Assembly (NCBI GenBank): GCA_030761205.1
Contig: JAULJL010000018.1
Location: forward strand, 11,614,501-11,678,500
DNA length: 64,000 bases
Origin: Fremontodendron californicum
Lineage: Eukaryota > Streptophyta > Magnoliopsida > Malvales > Malvaceae
Direction: 5' to 3'
The position numbers were made by a program, and so were the translations under genes. Of this stretch, positions 34,076 to 41,517 are shown piece after piece. Below the pieces are notes generated by a model. It was not told the origin of the DNA. It did not search any database and worked only from the letters and a program-made list of their open reading frames with translations. How positions within the stretch are numbered: position 1 is the first letter of the stretch; each line of letters begins with the position of its first letter.

Positions 34076-35644
34076 ACAGAACAAGTTCGATTTGGGGAAG
34101 CGAAAGTTTTCTTGATTGCTCTAATGTTAGCTAAATGCAATGATGATAATGACATACTTTGCAAATGCTTGTATGTTTCCTAAGAATGAATGCAATCAAA
34201 TGATTGTGTCATGATTTCTAATCCATGGTTTCTTTGAGGTTCACAGATTATCTGACCTCATGACGGATTCTTCAATTATTCACTGATGCCCCACTTAAGG
34301 AACCTTTCACTCAAGATAACTTGCCTAACAGTCCCAGTTTCTGACTTTCGCTGAAATTCACAAATTTTCTGACTTCATGACGGAGTCTCCAACATATTCA
34401 CTGTTTTCCTTTACTTGGTGAATTTTCCATCAGGATTTGTGGTTTCCAAACCTTTTTTAAGATTTAAATCTATTCCTTAGTAATACTATGAAATCCTTTT
34501 ATTTAAAGATTTTTACATTTACTAATCATCATTCAATTTAATAACAATCGAGATGCATCTCAAAAATGTATGAAAGAAAATATGAATCAAGCAAAATGTC
34601 ATGAAAAGGATAACAAGAATTTATTGCAGCAAATGTTTTAAAATGGTAAAAGTGAATATCAAGGATATAAGAAACAAATGTAAAGTTATAGGTTGTAGAT
34701 GCCCCGGATGCGGAATATATTGGACCCCTCTTTTTTCAAACCATCTGAAATTTCTTTTGAATGAGCAATTTACTTGGGTAACCCCTCGACTTCCGTAGTT
34801 ATGTCAGATTGAGTTGTTCCCCCTTCCTCTAACTTTCAGATACTTTCTCTCCCTTTACACAGTGCATTGATTCAAACCTTAGTCAGTACTTGAGCCGCCC
34901 TTTGCGGGTTTTCAACTCAAATGTCCCTCTTTCGGTATTAAGTCACCCTTTGCAGGTTTTCGGCTTAAACCTCTCCTTTTACTTTCATTTTTTTGTTTTC
35001 TCTTTTTTCTTGTATTCTACCATGCATCTGAGAATTCTAAATGCTCCCAAGGTAAAAATATCAATTCAAAAGATGGGATAAATTCTGGGAATAACCTTTC
35101 AAATTAAATATCCATGCTTGATCAAAATGGGCTTTTAAAGCACGTAATGTAGGCCAAGGCTCGGGTTTAGAAAGAAAGGATAAATAGGCCCAAAATGTGT
35201 TTAAGGGTATCAAGGATCATTTCCTGAGGAGGATTTATTCTTGAAACATTTGTTCCCTTTTTTGGTCTTTCTTTTCTCTTTTTTTGATTGCTGGCTTTCA
35301 TTTGCCATTCTTTGATTTCACATTTTTCGGTGGCTCTCTTTTTGCCATGATTTTTTATTATTTTTCCTCGCATTTGCCTTTTAGTGTAGAGGGTGATCCT
35401 TGGTCAAGGTTTAAAGAAAGAAATAATTCCTAAGGCTCAAAGGGGTTACTAAGGATAATTTCTTCTTAGTGAAAGGAATATGAAAGATGGCCATTCATCA
35501 CATCAAACATGAATATTCTCATTAAAAAGCAATCCACAGGGGAGATAGATATATAGAATTTCCGTTTTTATGCTTGGAATCATTCGAATTTCCATGTGCA
35601 CAGCATCATACTTTTTTTTTCAAGCATAATAATTCTTCAATTCA
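34076..35644 (-). other. 3' UTR of element B
   Basis: Noncoding. It aligns closely with 100-1650 of element A over its whole length, with small indels. It contains two hairpin sequences (34888-34968) and the aaagcacgtaatgtaggcca block at 35138. No promoter or gene is evident. Confidence 0.75.
34888..34968 (-). other. Tandem 3' UTR stem-loops of element B
   Basis: The first hairpin has arms acttgag (34888-34894) and ctcaaat (34916-34922), paired except for one wobble or mismatch. The second has ttaag (34938-34942) and cttaa (34964-34968), perfectly paired. Both cores contain an ccctttgc-ggttttc pattern. In A the first arm reads acttaag, so arms drift while pairing mostly survives. Confidence 0.55.
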
Positions 35645-36301
35645 TTAGCATTCACGGGATTTTTGAAATCCTCCTCGTCCATCTGAGTTAAAATCAATGC
35701 TCCTCCAGAAAAAGCTCTTTTTACCACATAGGGTCCTTTCCAATTTGGAGCCTATTTTCCTCGCGGATCCTTCACTATAGGGAAAATTTTCCTTAGTACC
35801 AACTCCCCCTCTCGGAACTGTCTGGGATGAACCTTCTTGTTGTGGGCTTGAATTATCCTTTTCTGATACAACAGCCCATGACAAATTGCTTTCAATCTTC
35901 TCTTCTCGATGAGATTCAGCTGTTCATAATGAGTTCTAACCCATTCTACTTCTTCTAAGCCAACCTCCATCAAAACTCGAAGTGAAAGGATTTCAACTTC
36001 AATAGGTAGCACCGCTTCCATCCCATATACCAAAAAGAATGGCGTTGCCCCTGTAGATGTGCGAACCGAGGTTCGATATGCATGAAGAGCAAAAGGAAAG
36101 ATCTTATGCCAATCCTTGTACACATCAGTCATCTTCTCAACAATCTTCTTGATGTTTTTGTTGGCTGCTTCTACCGCCCCATTCATCTTCGGACTGTAAG
36201 GTGTCGAATTATGATGTGTGATTTTGAACTGAGTACAGATTTCCCTCATCATTTTATTGTTCAAGTTGAGAGCATTATCTGAAATAATTCTTGCTGGCAG
36301 C
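35645..36301 (-). pseudogene. Integrase C-terminal part of element B (cut by element D)
   Basis: On the minus strand this begins at the D insertion point with LPARIISDNALNLNNKMMRE, holding the second catalytic Asp. It continues to PKMNGAVEAANKNIKKIVEK with the Glu of the D-D-E triad, YRTSVRTSTGATPFFLVYGM, and a C-terminal part (VHPRQFREGELVLRK) in two overlapping frames (35752-36264 and 35645-35884). The N-terminal part lies at 45602-46150. The reading would be continuous at RYG-LPARI if D were absent. The frameshift near 35880 shows it was already damaged or decayed. Confidence 0.88.
36297..36301. other. Target site duplication of element D, left
   Basis: GCAGC immediately before the 5' LTR (starts tgataactcg at 36302). 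The same five bases, 45602-45606, follow the 3' LTR. Five-base duplications are normal for LTR retrotransposon integration. Confidence 0.92.
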
Positions 36302-36630
36302 TGATAACTCGTATAATTATATAGTTTTTAGTTATGTTTTATTATTGTTTTGTGTCAAATACGAGTTATTATTGTTTAGTCTAATTGTGTTTATGATCTT
36401 TTATATTTTTATGTAATTTGGTGTTTTTCACAAGTTTCTTTGAGTGATTTCAGATTACTAGAATTAAGGGCAAATCCAGTTCAGTTCTAGTTCCGACACC
36501 TTTCTCCATATCAGCTATATCTGGAGTTTCACTGAAGCAATAAGGCTGAAATTTGTAGCCGTGCAAATCTAAGAGGCATATCTATCTTTTTCATGTTTTA
36601 CACTTCTTGAAACGGAGTCGTTTTCCCTAG

Positions 36631-37018
36631 CGAAATCGACCATCAAGTTGGCTGATGTGCAATGACGTCTGTGCTGACCTGTTTTCGTATTTTGCCCATA
36701 TCTGCTTATCCACATCAGAAAATGAGCTGATTCCAATGGCTATGGATCCGTAACTGATACGGGAACCTTTGTCTAGAAGACCATATGATCAGATCAGGCC
36801 TCTAATATTGACGAAATCGACCATCAAGTTGGCTGATGTGCAATGACGTCTGTGCTGACCTGTTTTCGTATTTTGCCCATATCTGCTTATCCACATCAGC
36901 AAATGAGCTGATTCCAACGGCTATGGATCCGTAACTGATAGGGGAACCTTTTTCTAGAAGACCATGTGATCAGATCAGGCCTCCAACATTGACGAAATCG
37001 ACCATCAAGTTGGCTGAT
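36631..37018 (+). repeat. 181-bp tandem repeat in 5' LTR D (2.1 copies)
   Basis: Units start at 36631, 36812 and 36993 (partial), each with cgaaatcgaccatcaagttg. The two full units each contain tgacgtc (36663-36669 and 36844-36850), the core bound by plant TGA-type bZIP factors. The repeats end about 110 bases upstream of the TATA box, the place expected for enhancer repeats in an LTR U3. An enhancer role is inferred. Confidence 0.85.
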
Positions 37019-37129
37019 CAAAATTGTCATACAATATGACGAAAATTGTTAGAAAAATTCACCCACCTATTATACCTACCTTTGAAATTTGTAAAGCTTG
37101 TCTCTTGTCATTTAGCCCTCCAAAATGTG

Positions 37130-37137
37130 TATAAATA
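37130..37137 (+). promoter_or_regulatory. TATA box of the 5' LTR of element D
   Basis: tataaata, in the context tgtataaatagaggg, is the best TATA box in the LTR. Transcription would begin roughly 30 bases downstream, near 37165, and read through gag, the Cys-rich ORF and the LOG-like ORF. Confidence 0.7.
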
Positions 37138-38364
37138 GAGGGCCTTGGATGATTGTAGAGGATCATATTGTACATAGGTAGGATATTAGCCATTGTAATA
37201 AAATTCTCTAAGTTTTCTTCTTCTTTCTTTTCTCTAGTTTTGTTTTTCTTTAGAAAGAGCAAGAGGTTGGATAATTAATATTCTTCTTCTTCTTCTTTCT
37301 TTCTTTTATTTTCTTCTTAGATTCTATTTAATTTTATGTTTATAATGCCTATGCTAGGCTAAACTTCTATTTGGTTAAGGGTGATTTCAAAGCCCTAGAC
37401 ATGTTTTGTGATTGATTTTCAGATTCTATCTATCATTAATTTTCTATCAAAGTTGCTTATGTTCTTCTACAAGAATTGTTCATGATGTTGTCTTGATTTA
37501 TTTAGGTGTACAACTAGATAGATCTTGATAATTATCTATTGCTAGTTTAGGAGTCTTGATCCGTGTAATTGTCTTGATTTCCTATTCATAAGTGGCAATT
37601 TGTGATTAATGATTATGATCATGTTTTCAATAATTGCAAAGTGGAACATAACCTAAGTTGAACAATCCGAGCTTATGTGTTTGTTGCTTAGATCAACCTA
37701 TCTTTCTCATCATAAAGCTGCCATTAAATTGAATTTAGAGAGCTTATTCTAGGTTGTTTAATGGTTAGAGATTAAATAGAGAGCTTGTTCTATTTAACGA
37801 CAAACTAAGGAAAGATTGGGGTAACAGAGCTTGTTGTTATCTACGGTTGTTAACTTTGATAGTTGGTTGATATTGATAGATCTGAAATTGATTCTTAATG
37901 ATGTCTAGTGGTGGAGAATGAAACCTTAACCATATTTTTCATATTTGATTCTTCTTACTTATTTGTTTTCTTACTTTTAGTTTGCTTATTTTTTATATTT
38001 ATTTTTATTGGCTGGTTATACCGCCTAATTTGTATATTAACTTTGTTTTATTTTTATTGGCTGGTTATACCGCCTAATTTAGTATATATATTTTTATTGG
38101 CTGGTTATACCGCCTAATTTAGTATATATATTTTTATTGGCTGGTTATACCGCCTTGCATCTTATTCTTATTATTTACTTTAGTTTAAATCTGGCTTCAA
38201 AAACCCCTTTTCTTTTATTGTTCTTGAATTTAAGTTTTAAACTATTAACTTATAAACTAAAACCCAATCCCTGAGGACTCGACCCTTGCTAACTACTATA
38301 CTTACAATTTATCTTTTTAGTGCAAGGTTAAATAAGATACACTCTTTTGGGTGCATCAAATTTT

Positions 38365-38382
38365 TGGCGCCGTTGCCGGGGA
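38365..38382 (+). other. Primer binding site of element D (tRNA-Asp type)
   Basis: TGGCGCCGTTGCCGGGGA begins six bases after the LTR end. It is the complement of the 3' end of plant tRNA-Asp including CCA, a primer known from several plant Ty3/gypsy groups. It differs from the primer sites of A and B, so D belongs to another family. Confidence 0.9.
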
Positions 38383-38482
38383 TTGTTTTCTTTAGTTTAT
38401 TTGTTACTTGGTTTATTCTTATTTTCAGTTCTAATGAGTTTTGTTTTCTTGTACATACGGGTTTTTCTTATCAAATTTTGAT

Positions 38483-38510
38483 AAAAAAAAAAAAAAAAAA
38501 AAAAAAAAAA
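38483..38510 (+). repeat. Run of 28 A in the leader of element D
   Basis: Homopolymer two bases before the gag ATG (38513). It could be a slippage expansion. The upstream in-frame ATG at 38441 would translate it as a lysine run, which is unlikely to be the true start. Confidence 0.9.
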
Positions 38511-38512
38511 CG

Positions 38513-39451
38513 ATGGAATTGAGCAATCTAACACTTGAAGAGTTGGTGGCATACATGAACATGGAGAATCAACAAGCCAATCTCACCTTCCCAGTTCAAC
38601 AATTTGCCATGGGAGGATGTCAAGGCCATCAAGTGTTCCAAGACCAATTGCATGATCATTACTCAAACACTTACCATGAGGGATGGTGGGATCATACTAA
38701 TTATGGCTACTCAAAAAATTTCCAAGAAGTAGATCCTTATTCCAGTTACACTCATCCATCTATCTTCAATCAATCATGGTCTCAAGAATCAGATCTTTTT
38801 CAGCCATCACATATGACTTAAAACTCAGGTACTTCTTTAGAAAATCTTGTCTATTCTCTTGTTACTAATACTTTGCAATTTCAACAGGAAACAAGGGCAA
38901 GCATCCAGAGTTTGGAAAAGCAAATGAGCCAATTGGCTAGTAGTATGGTGGGATGGGTAGCACAAAGATCTGAAGAACTCCCTGCCCAAACGATGATTAA
39001 CCCAAAGGAGAATGCTACTATTGTGACCTTCAGGAATGAGGAACAAGATGAGGATGAGACAAAATTAGAGATGGATTCTATTCTTGAGGATAATAAAGCC
39101 ACAGATCCAAATAAGAGTATTTCGACACCGGAGGTAACGTTTAAGATTCCAATTTTTGCTAATGTTTATTCTCCACCTTTTCCTAGTAGATTCGCAAAGT
39201 TCAAGGAGGAGGAACATGAACAAGACATCCTGGAAACCTTAAACAGTTTATTTGTGGATGCCATTCAACAAGTACCAAAAGATGCACCATTCCTCGATGA
39301 GATATGCACCACCAAGGATGATGGAATAATACTTGTAATGGAGAATGCATCCACTGTTGTGCAAAGAAAGCTTCCTCTCAAACGCATAAATTTGGAAAAT
39401 TTCATGTATGAGCCTGACAAGCCTAAAAAGCCAAGAAGGGGTGTTGGTTAG
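38513..39451 (+). pseudogene. Gag remnant of element D, split by one in-frame stop
   Basis: The start at ATG 38513 gives MELSNLTLEELVAYMNMENQ. The frame runs 102 codons to TAA (38819-38821), then continues open in the same frame to TAG at 39449-39451, so a single stop divides an otherwise intact frame of about 312 codons. The first part is rich in Gln, His, Tyr and Trp. The second has a helix (RASIQSLEKQMSQLASSMVG) and FANVYSPPFPSRFAKFKEEE, then LNSLFVDAIQQVPKDAPFLD. These resemble the gag-to-protease stretch of plant Athila-like elements (VYxPPxPxPQRxxK and later IPF..ALEQMP). No zinc knuckle or protease motif follows. A CAA to TAA change is likely. The frame is too short to give a full capsid. 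Confidence 0.7.
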
Positions 39452-39967
39452 ATTCAAAACACTAACTCAAGTGTTAATTGGGAAGGCAGCCCAATTAAAG
39501 ATGAAATTGCCAACCTTCCATATTCAGATTTGCTTTCTCTTTCTCTTTCTTTTCCTTTTTCTTTTATTATTTTTATTGTTTTTATTTTTATTTCTTATGT
39601 TTCTTTGTTAATTGTGTTTACTGCTTTTAAGTTCATTTAGGCTGCATAAGTTTCTTTTGTTTAATAGTTCTTTTCTCTTACATATAATTCTTGCATTGGG
39701 GGATAATAGCATTACATTAATGACAATGTAAGAATTATGTGTGGGGGGAAGAATTTAGGATTTTATTTAGAGTGTTTTGTTTTTGAGTCTTTTTATGTTG
39801 TTTTTCTTTCTGATCCTTGTTTTGAAAAACACTAGATGTAAATATAATTTTTTTTTAACCCCGGTTAAATGGCGGATAACGGTACTCCGTGATTATTTAA
39901 ATCGGTTTTATCAGCTACCCACAAAACTGATATTGTATATAAATTTCTCTTTCATTTTTTTTTCAGG
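39452..39967 (+). other. Noncoding stretch between gag remnant and Cys-rich ORF of D
   Basis: No gene. It holds a pyrimidine-rich tract (39535-39600), a purine-tract-like motif atgtgtggggggaa (39737-39750) inside a block (39630-39795) repeated in diverged form at 41900-42110, and a TATA-like tatataaa (39936-39943). It ends in a splice-acceptor-like pyrimidine run and CAG just before the next ATG. Confidence 0.65.
39944..39967 (+). promoter_or_regulatory. Candidate splice acceptor before the Cys-rich ORF
   Basis: A run of T with a few C (ttctctttcattttttttt) leads to CAG at 39964-39966, and the ATG follows one base later (39968). Candidate donors upstream are CAG/GTACTT (GT at 39134-minus region excluded; GT at 38829-38830) and GAG/GTAACG (GT at 39134-39135). 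Splicing would bring this ORF close to the 5' end of an LTR transcript. A local TATA-like site at 39936 is the alternative explanation for expression. Confidence 0.45.
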
Positions 39968-40504
39968 ATGGATGATATTCTCACAAGATTGCAGAAACGA
40001 TTTCCTCCTTTTCCTCGAAATATTTTACTGAAGCTTTACCAAGTTCGATTTGAAAGATTAAGAATGCTTATGCACAAAGGGATTCCTGGAGACATACGTT
40101 GGATAATTGAAGCCAAGGTACGTGAAGATGAATATCTTCCTGTTTTGCATTTACCAGGTACAGGTAGAAGCACTTTTGCAAAGAAGCGACGAGCAAAGCG
40201 CATGAGTTCAAATTGCCACAAATGTGCACGATGGACGTGTAACGGTAAATGTCGTTCTATTGGGATTCCGTCCTCTAATCGAGATGATAAAATTGTATTC
40301 ATTAAGGATGGACTGAGTAAGGAGAATTTGGGTAATATCCAACTTTCTCTTGAGACGCATCCTAGTGGAGATGTACAAAGAGAAATTCTTGATTTATGGC
40401 CGCAATTCCAAAGGGAATGGCAACATCTTGGGAATCTGATGTTAAAAGACCCAGTTTGCCAGCTTGTAAGAAAACTGGATGGGAAGCATATCCTCGACTC
40501 ATAG
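39968..40504 (+). CDS. Basic Cys-rich protein, virus NABP-like (178 aa)
   Basis: Intact frame from a well-placed ATG (A at -3, G at +4). Residues 1-60 are mostly helical and charged. Residues 64-79 (GTGRSTFAKKRRAKRM) are strongly basic. Directly after comes a Cys cluster C83-x2-C86-x4-C91-x3-C95 (CHKCARWTCNGKC). A Gly-x-Ser-x-aromatic-Ala basic stretch followed by a Cys finger is the layout of the nucleic-acid-binding Cys-rich proteins of carlaviruses and relatives, although their usual spacing (C-x2-C-x12-C-x4-C) differs. Those viral proteins bind nucleic acid, affect silencing, and at least one acts in the nucleus on host growth. Residues 100-178 are unfamiliar. It is not a gag zinc knuckle. 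It sits between the gag remnant and the LOG-like ORF on the same strand. Origin by capture from an RNA virus or from a host gene remains open. Confidence 0.6.
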   Translation: MDDILTRLQKRFPPFPRNILLKLYQVRFERLRMLMHKGIPGDIRWIIEAKVREDEYLPVLHLPGTGRSTFAKKRRAKRMSSNCHKCARWTCNGKCRSIGIPSSNRDDKIVFIKDGLSKENLGNIQLSLETHPSGDVQREILDLWPQFQREWQHLGNLMLKDPVCQLVRKLDGKHILDS

Positions 40505-40869
40505 AAGGCGTTTAAGCCGTTTCTAGACGTAAAACCAGAGGAAGATGTGAGCCACAATCACAACTACAATAAATGACTTCTCAGCTTTTGGTTTGATTTG
40601 CAATAACTTTATTTTGGTTTAATTTACGTGTTGTTCGATTTGTGTAATTATTCTCGTTTTTTTTATGTGTCTTTTACGGTTGATTTTTTCTTCTCTTTTT
40701 GATTTTCTTCCTGAAATCACGCAAAAATCTTTTGTTAGGTTAACATTTTCTTCTGACAGGTCAGATACACTTTCGGCGACATTATTACTCTTGTCTGATT
40801 CACTACTCAGTCCTCTATATATTACACCATGTATTCATTCTCTTTCAGGCACTCGAAAAAGAAAAAAAA
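40505..40869 (+). other. Spacer between the two cargo ORFs of D
   Basis: 365 bases, T-rich, with no credible gene. It ends in attcattctctttcag, a pyrimidine run with CAG at 40846-40848, 21 bases before the LOG-like ATG. This is a second splice-acceptor-like site matching the one before the Cys-rich ORF. ctatatatta at about 40815 is a weak TATA-like alternative. Confidence 0.55.
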
Positions 40870-41517
40870 ATGGAAAGTACTTCTTCCCAACGCATTAAAA
40901 AAATTTGTGTCTTTGGAGGTGCTTATCCAGGGAAAAATAACATATTCGCTGATGAAGCCATAAGAGTTGGAGTAATACTTGCCCAACAAAAGATCCAGTT
41001 GATTTATGGAGGCGGTAGTACGGGTTTAATGGGAGCAGTCGCTACAGCAGCACACGCCGGAGGAAGTCCAGTTCTAGGAATCGTGCCAAAACTATTCACA
41101 AGTTTTTGTGGACCTACCGTGGGTAAGGAAATACAAGTCTGGAGTATCCCTGAACGGATAACAATCATGTACCATTCTGCCGATGCATTCATTGCTTTAC
41201 CAGGAGGTCTGGGTACATTGGAAGAAATAGCTTGCGTGGCTTCTTGGTCATCTTTGGTCACAAATAAGAAACCCATTGGTTTGCTTAATATTAATGGTTA
41301 TTTTAGTAATTTGCTTTCATATTTAGATAATGCTGTGGATAATGGATTCATGTTTTCAGAGGCAAGGAGAACCATAATTTCTGCTACAACCATTGAAGAT
41401 TTACTCAAAAAGCTCCAAGCTTATGAGTGTTTATCTGCTACGGTTGTTTCGCAAACGCTCGGAAAAAGAAAAAGAGATATGGACGAGCAAGGAGTGGATT
41501 GTACTTTGTCTTTGTGA
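40870..41517 (+). CDS. LOG-like cytokinin riboside 5'-monophosphate phosphoribohydrolase (215 aa)
   Basis: The LOG family releases free cytokinin bases from their riboside monophosphates in one step, in cytosol and nucleus. Here KICVFGGAYPGKNNIF (11-26), LIYGGGSTGLMGAV (44-57), ADAFIALPGGLGTLEEI (104-120) with the family signature PGGxGTxxE (111-119), and KKPIGLLNINGY (133-144) give clear membership and normal length. ATG context is strong (A at -3, G at +4). Oddities: the usual Arg-Lys pair before the signature reads Arg96-Ile97 (ERITIM), the N-terminal CGS-type loop is GGA, and a basic tail KRKR (199-202) could act as a nuclear signal. Plant LOG genes have several introns; this one has none, as expected for capture of spliced RNA. 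Activity is plausible but not certain. Confidence 0.88.
   Translation: MESTSSQRIKKICVFGGAYPGKNNIFADEAIRVGVILAQQKIQLIYGGGSTGLMGAVATAAHAGGSPVLGIVPKLFTSFCGPTVGKEIQVWSIPERITIMYHSADAFIALPGGLGTLEEIACVASWSSLVTNKKPIGLLNINGYFSNLLSYLDNAVDNGFMFSEARRTIISATTIEDLLKKLQAYECLSATVVSQTLGKRKRDMDEQGVDCTLSL

Larger units (their letters stand above)
36302..38358 (+). repeat. 5' LTR of element D
   Basis: It starts tgataactcgtataattata and ends ttttgggtgcatca. Compared by eye with the 3' LTR (offset 7243), I find substitutions at 36501, 36515, 36568 and 36900 and no length change. It contains a 181-bp repeat (36631-37018), a TATA box (37130), a possible AATAAA signal near 37197, and four copies of ggctggttataccgcct near 38008-38155. 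The open frames across it are repeat artefacts present in both LTRs. Confidence 0.95.

Noticed and set aside
37908..38117. Small open frame in LTR D, repeated at 45151-45360
   Set aside because: It lies across the short ggctggttataccgcct repeats in both LTRs; noncoding LTR sequence explains it.
38365..38382. tRNA gene fragment
   Set aside because: Only the complement of a tRNA 3' end is present, directly after an LTR, so it is a primer site.
38483..38510. Poly(A) tail of a retrogene or SINE
   Set aside because: It lies between primer site and gag of D with no upstream cDNA-like unit or target duplication of its own.
40036..40557. A 173-codon minus-strand open frame opposite the Cys-rich ORF
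   Set aside because: No recognisable domain. The plus-strand frame has the Cys/basic motif, a strong start context and a position in the transcript order of D, so this is a shadow.
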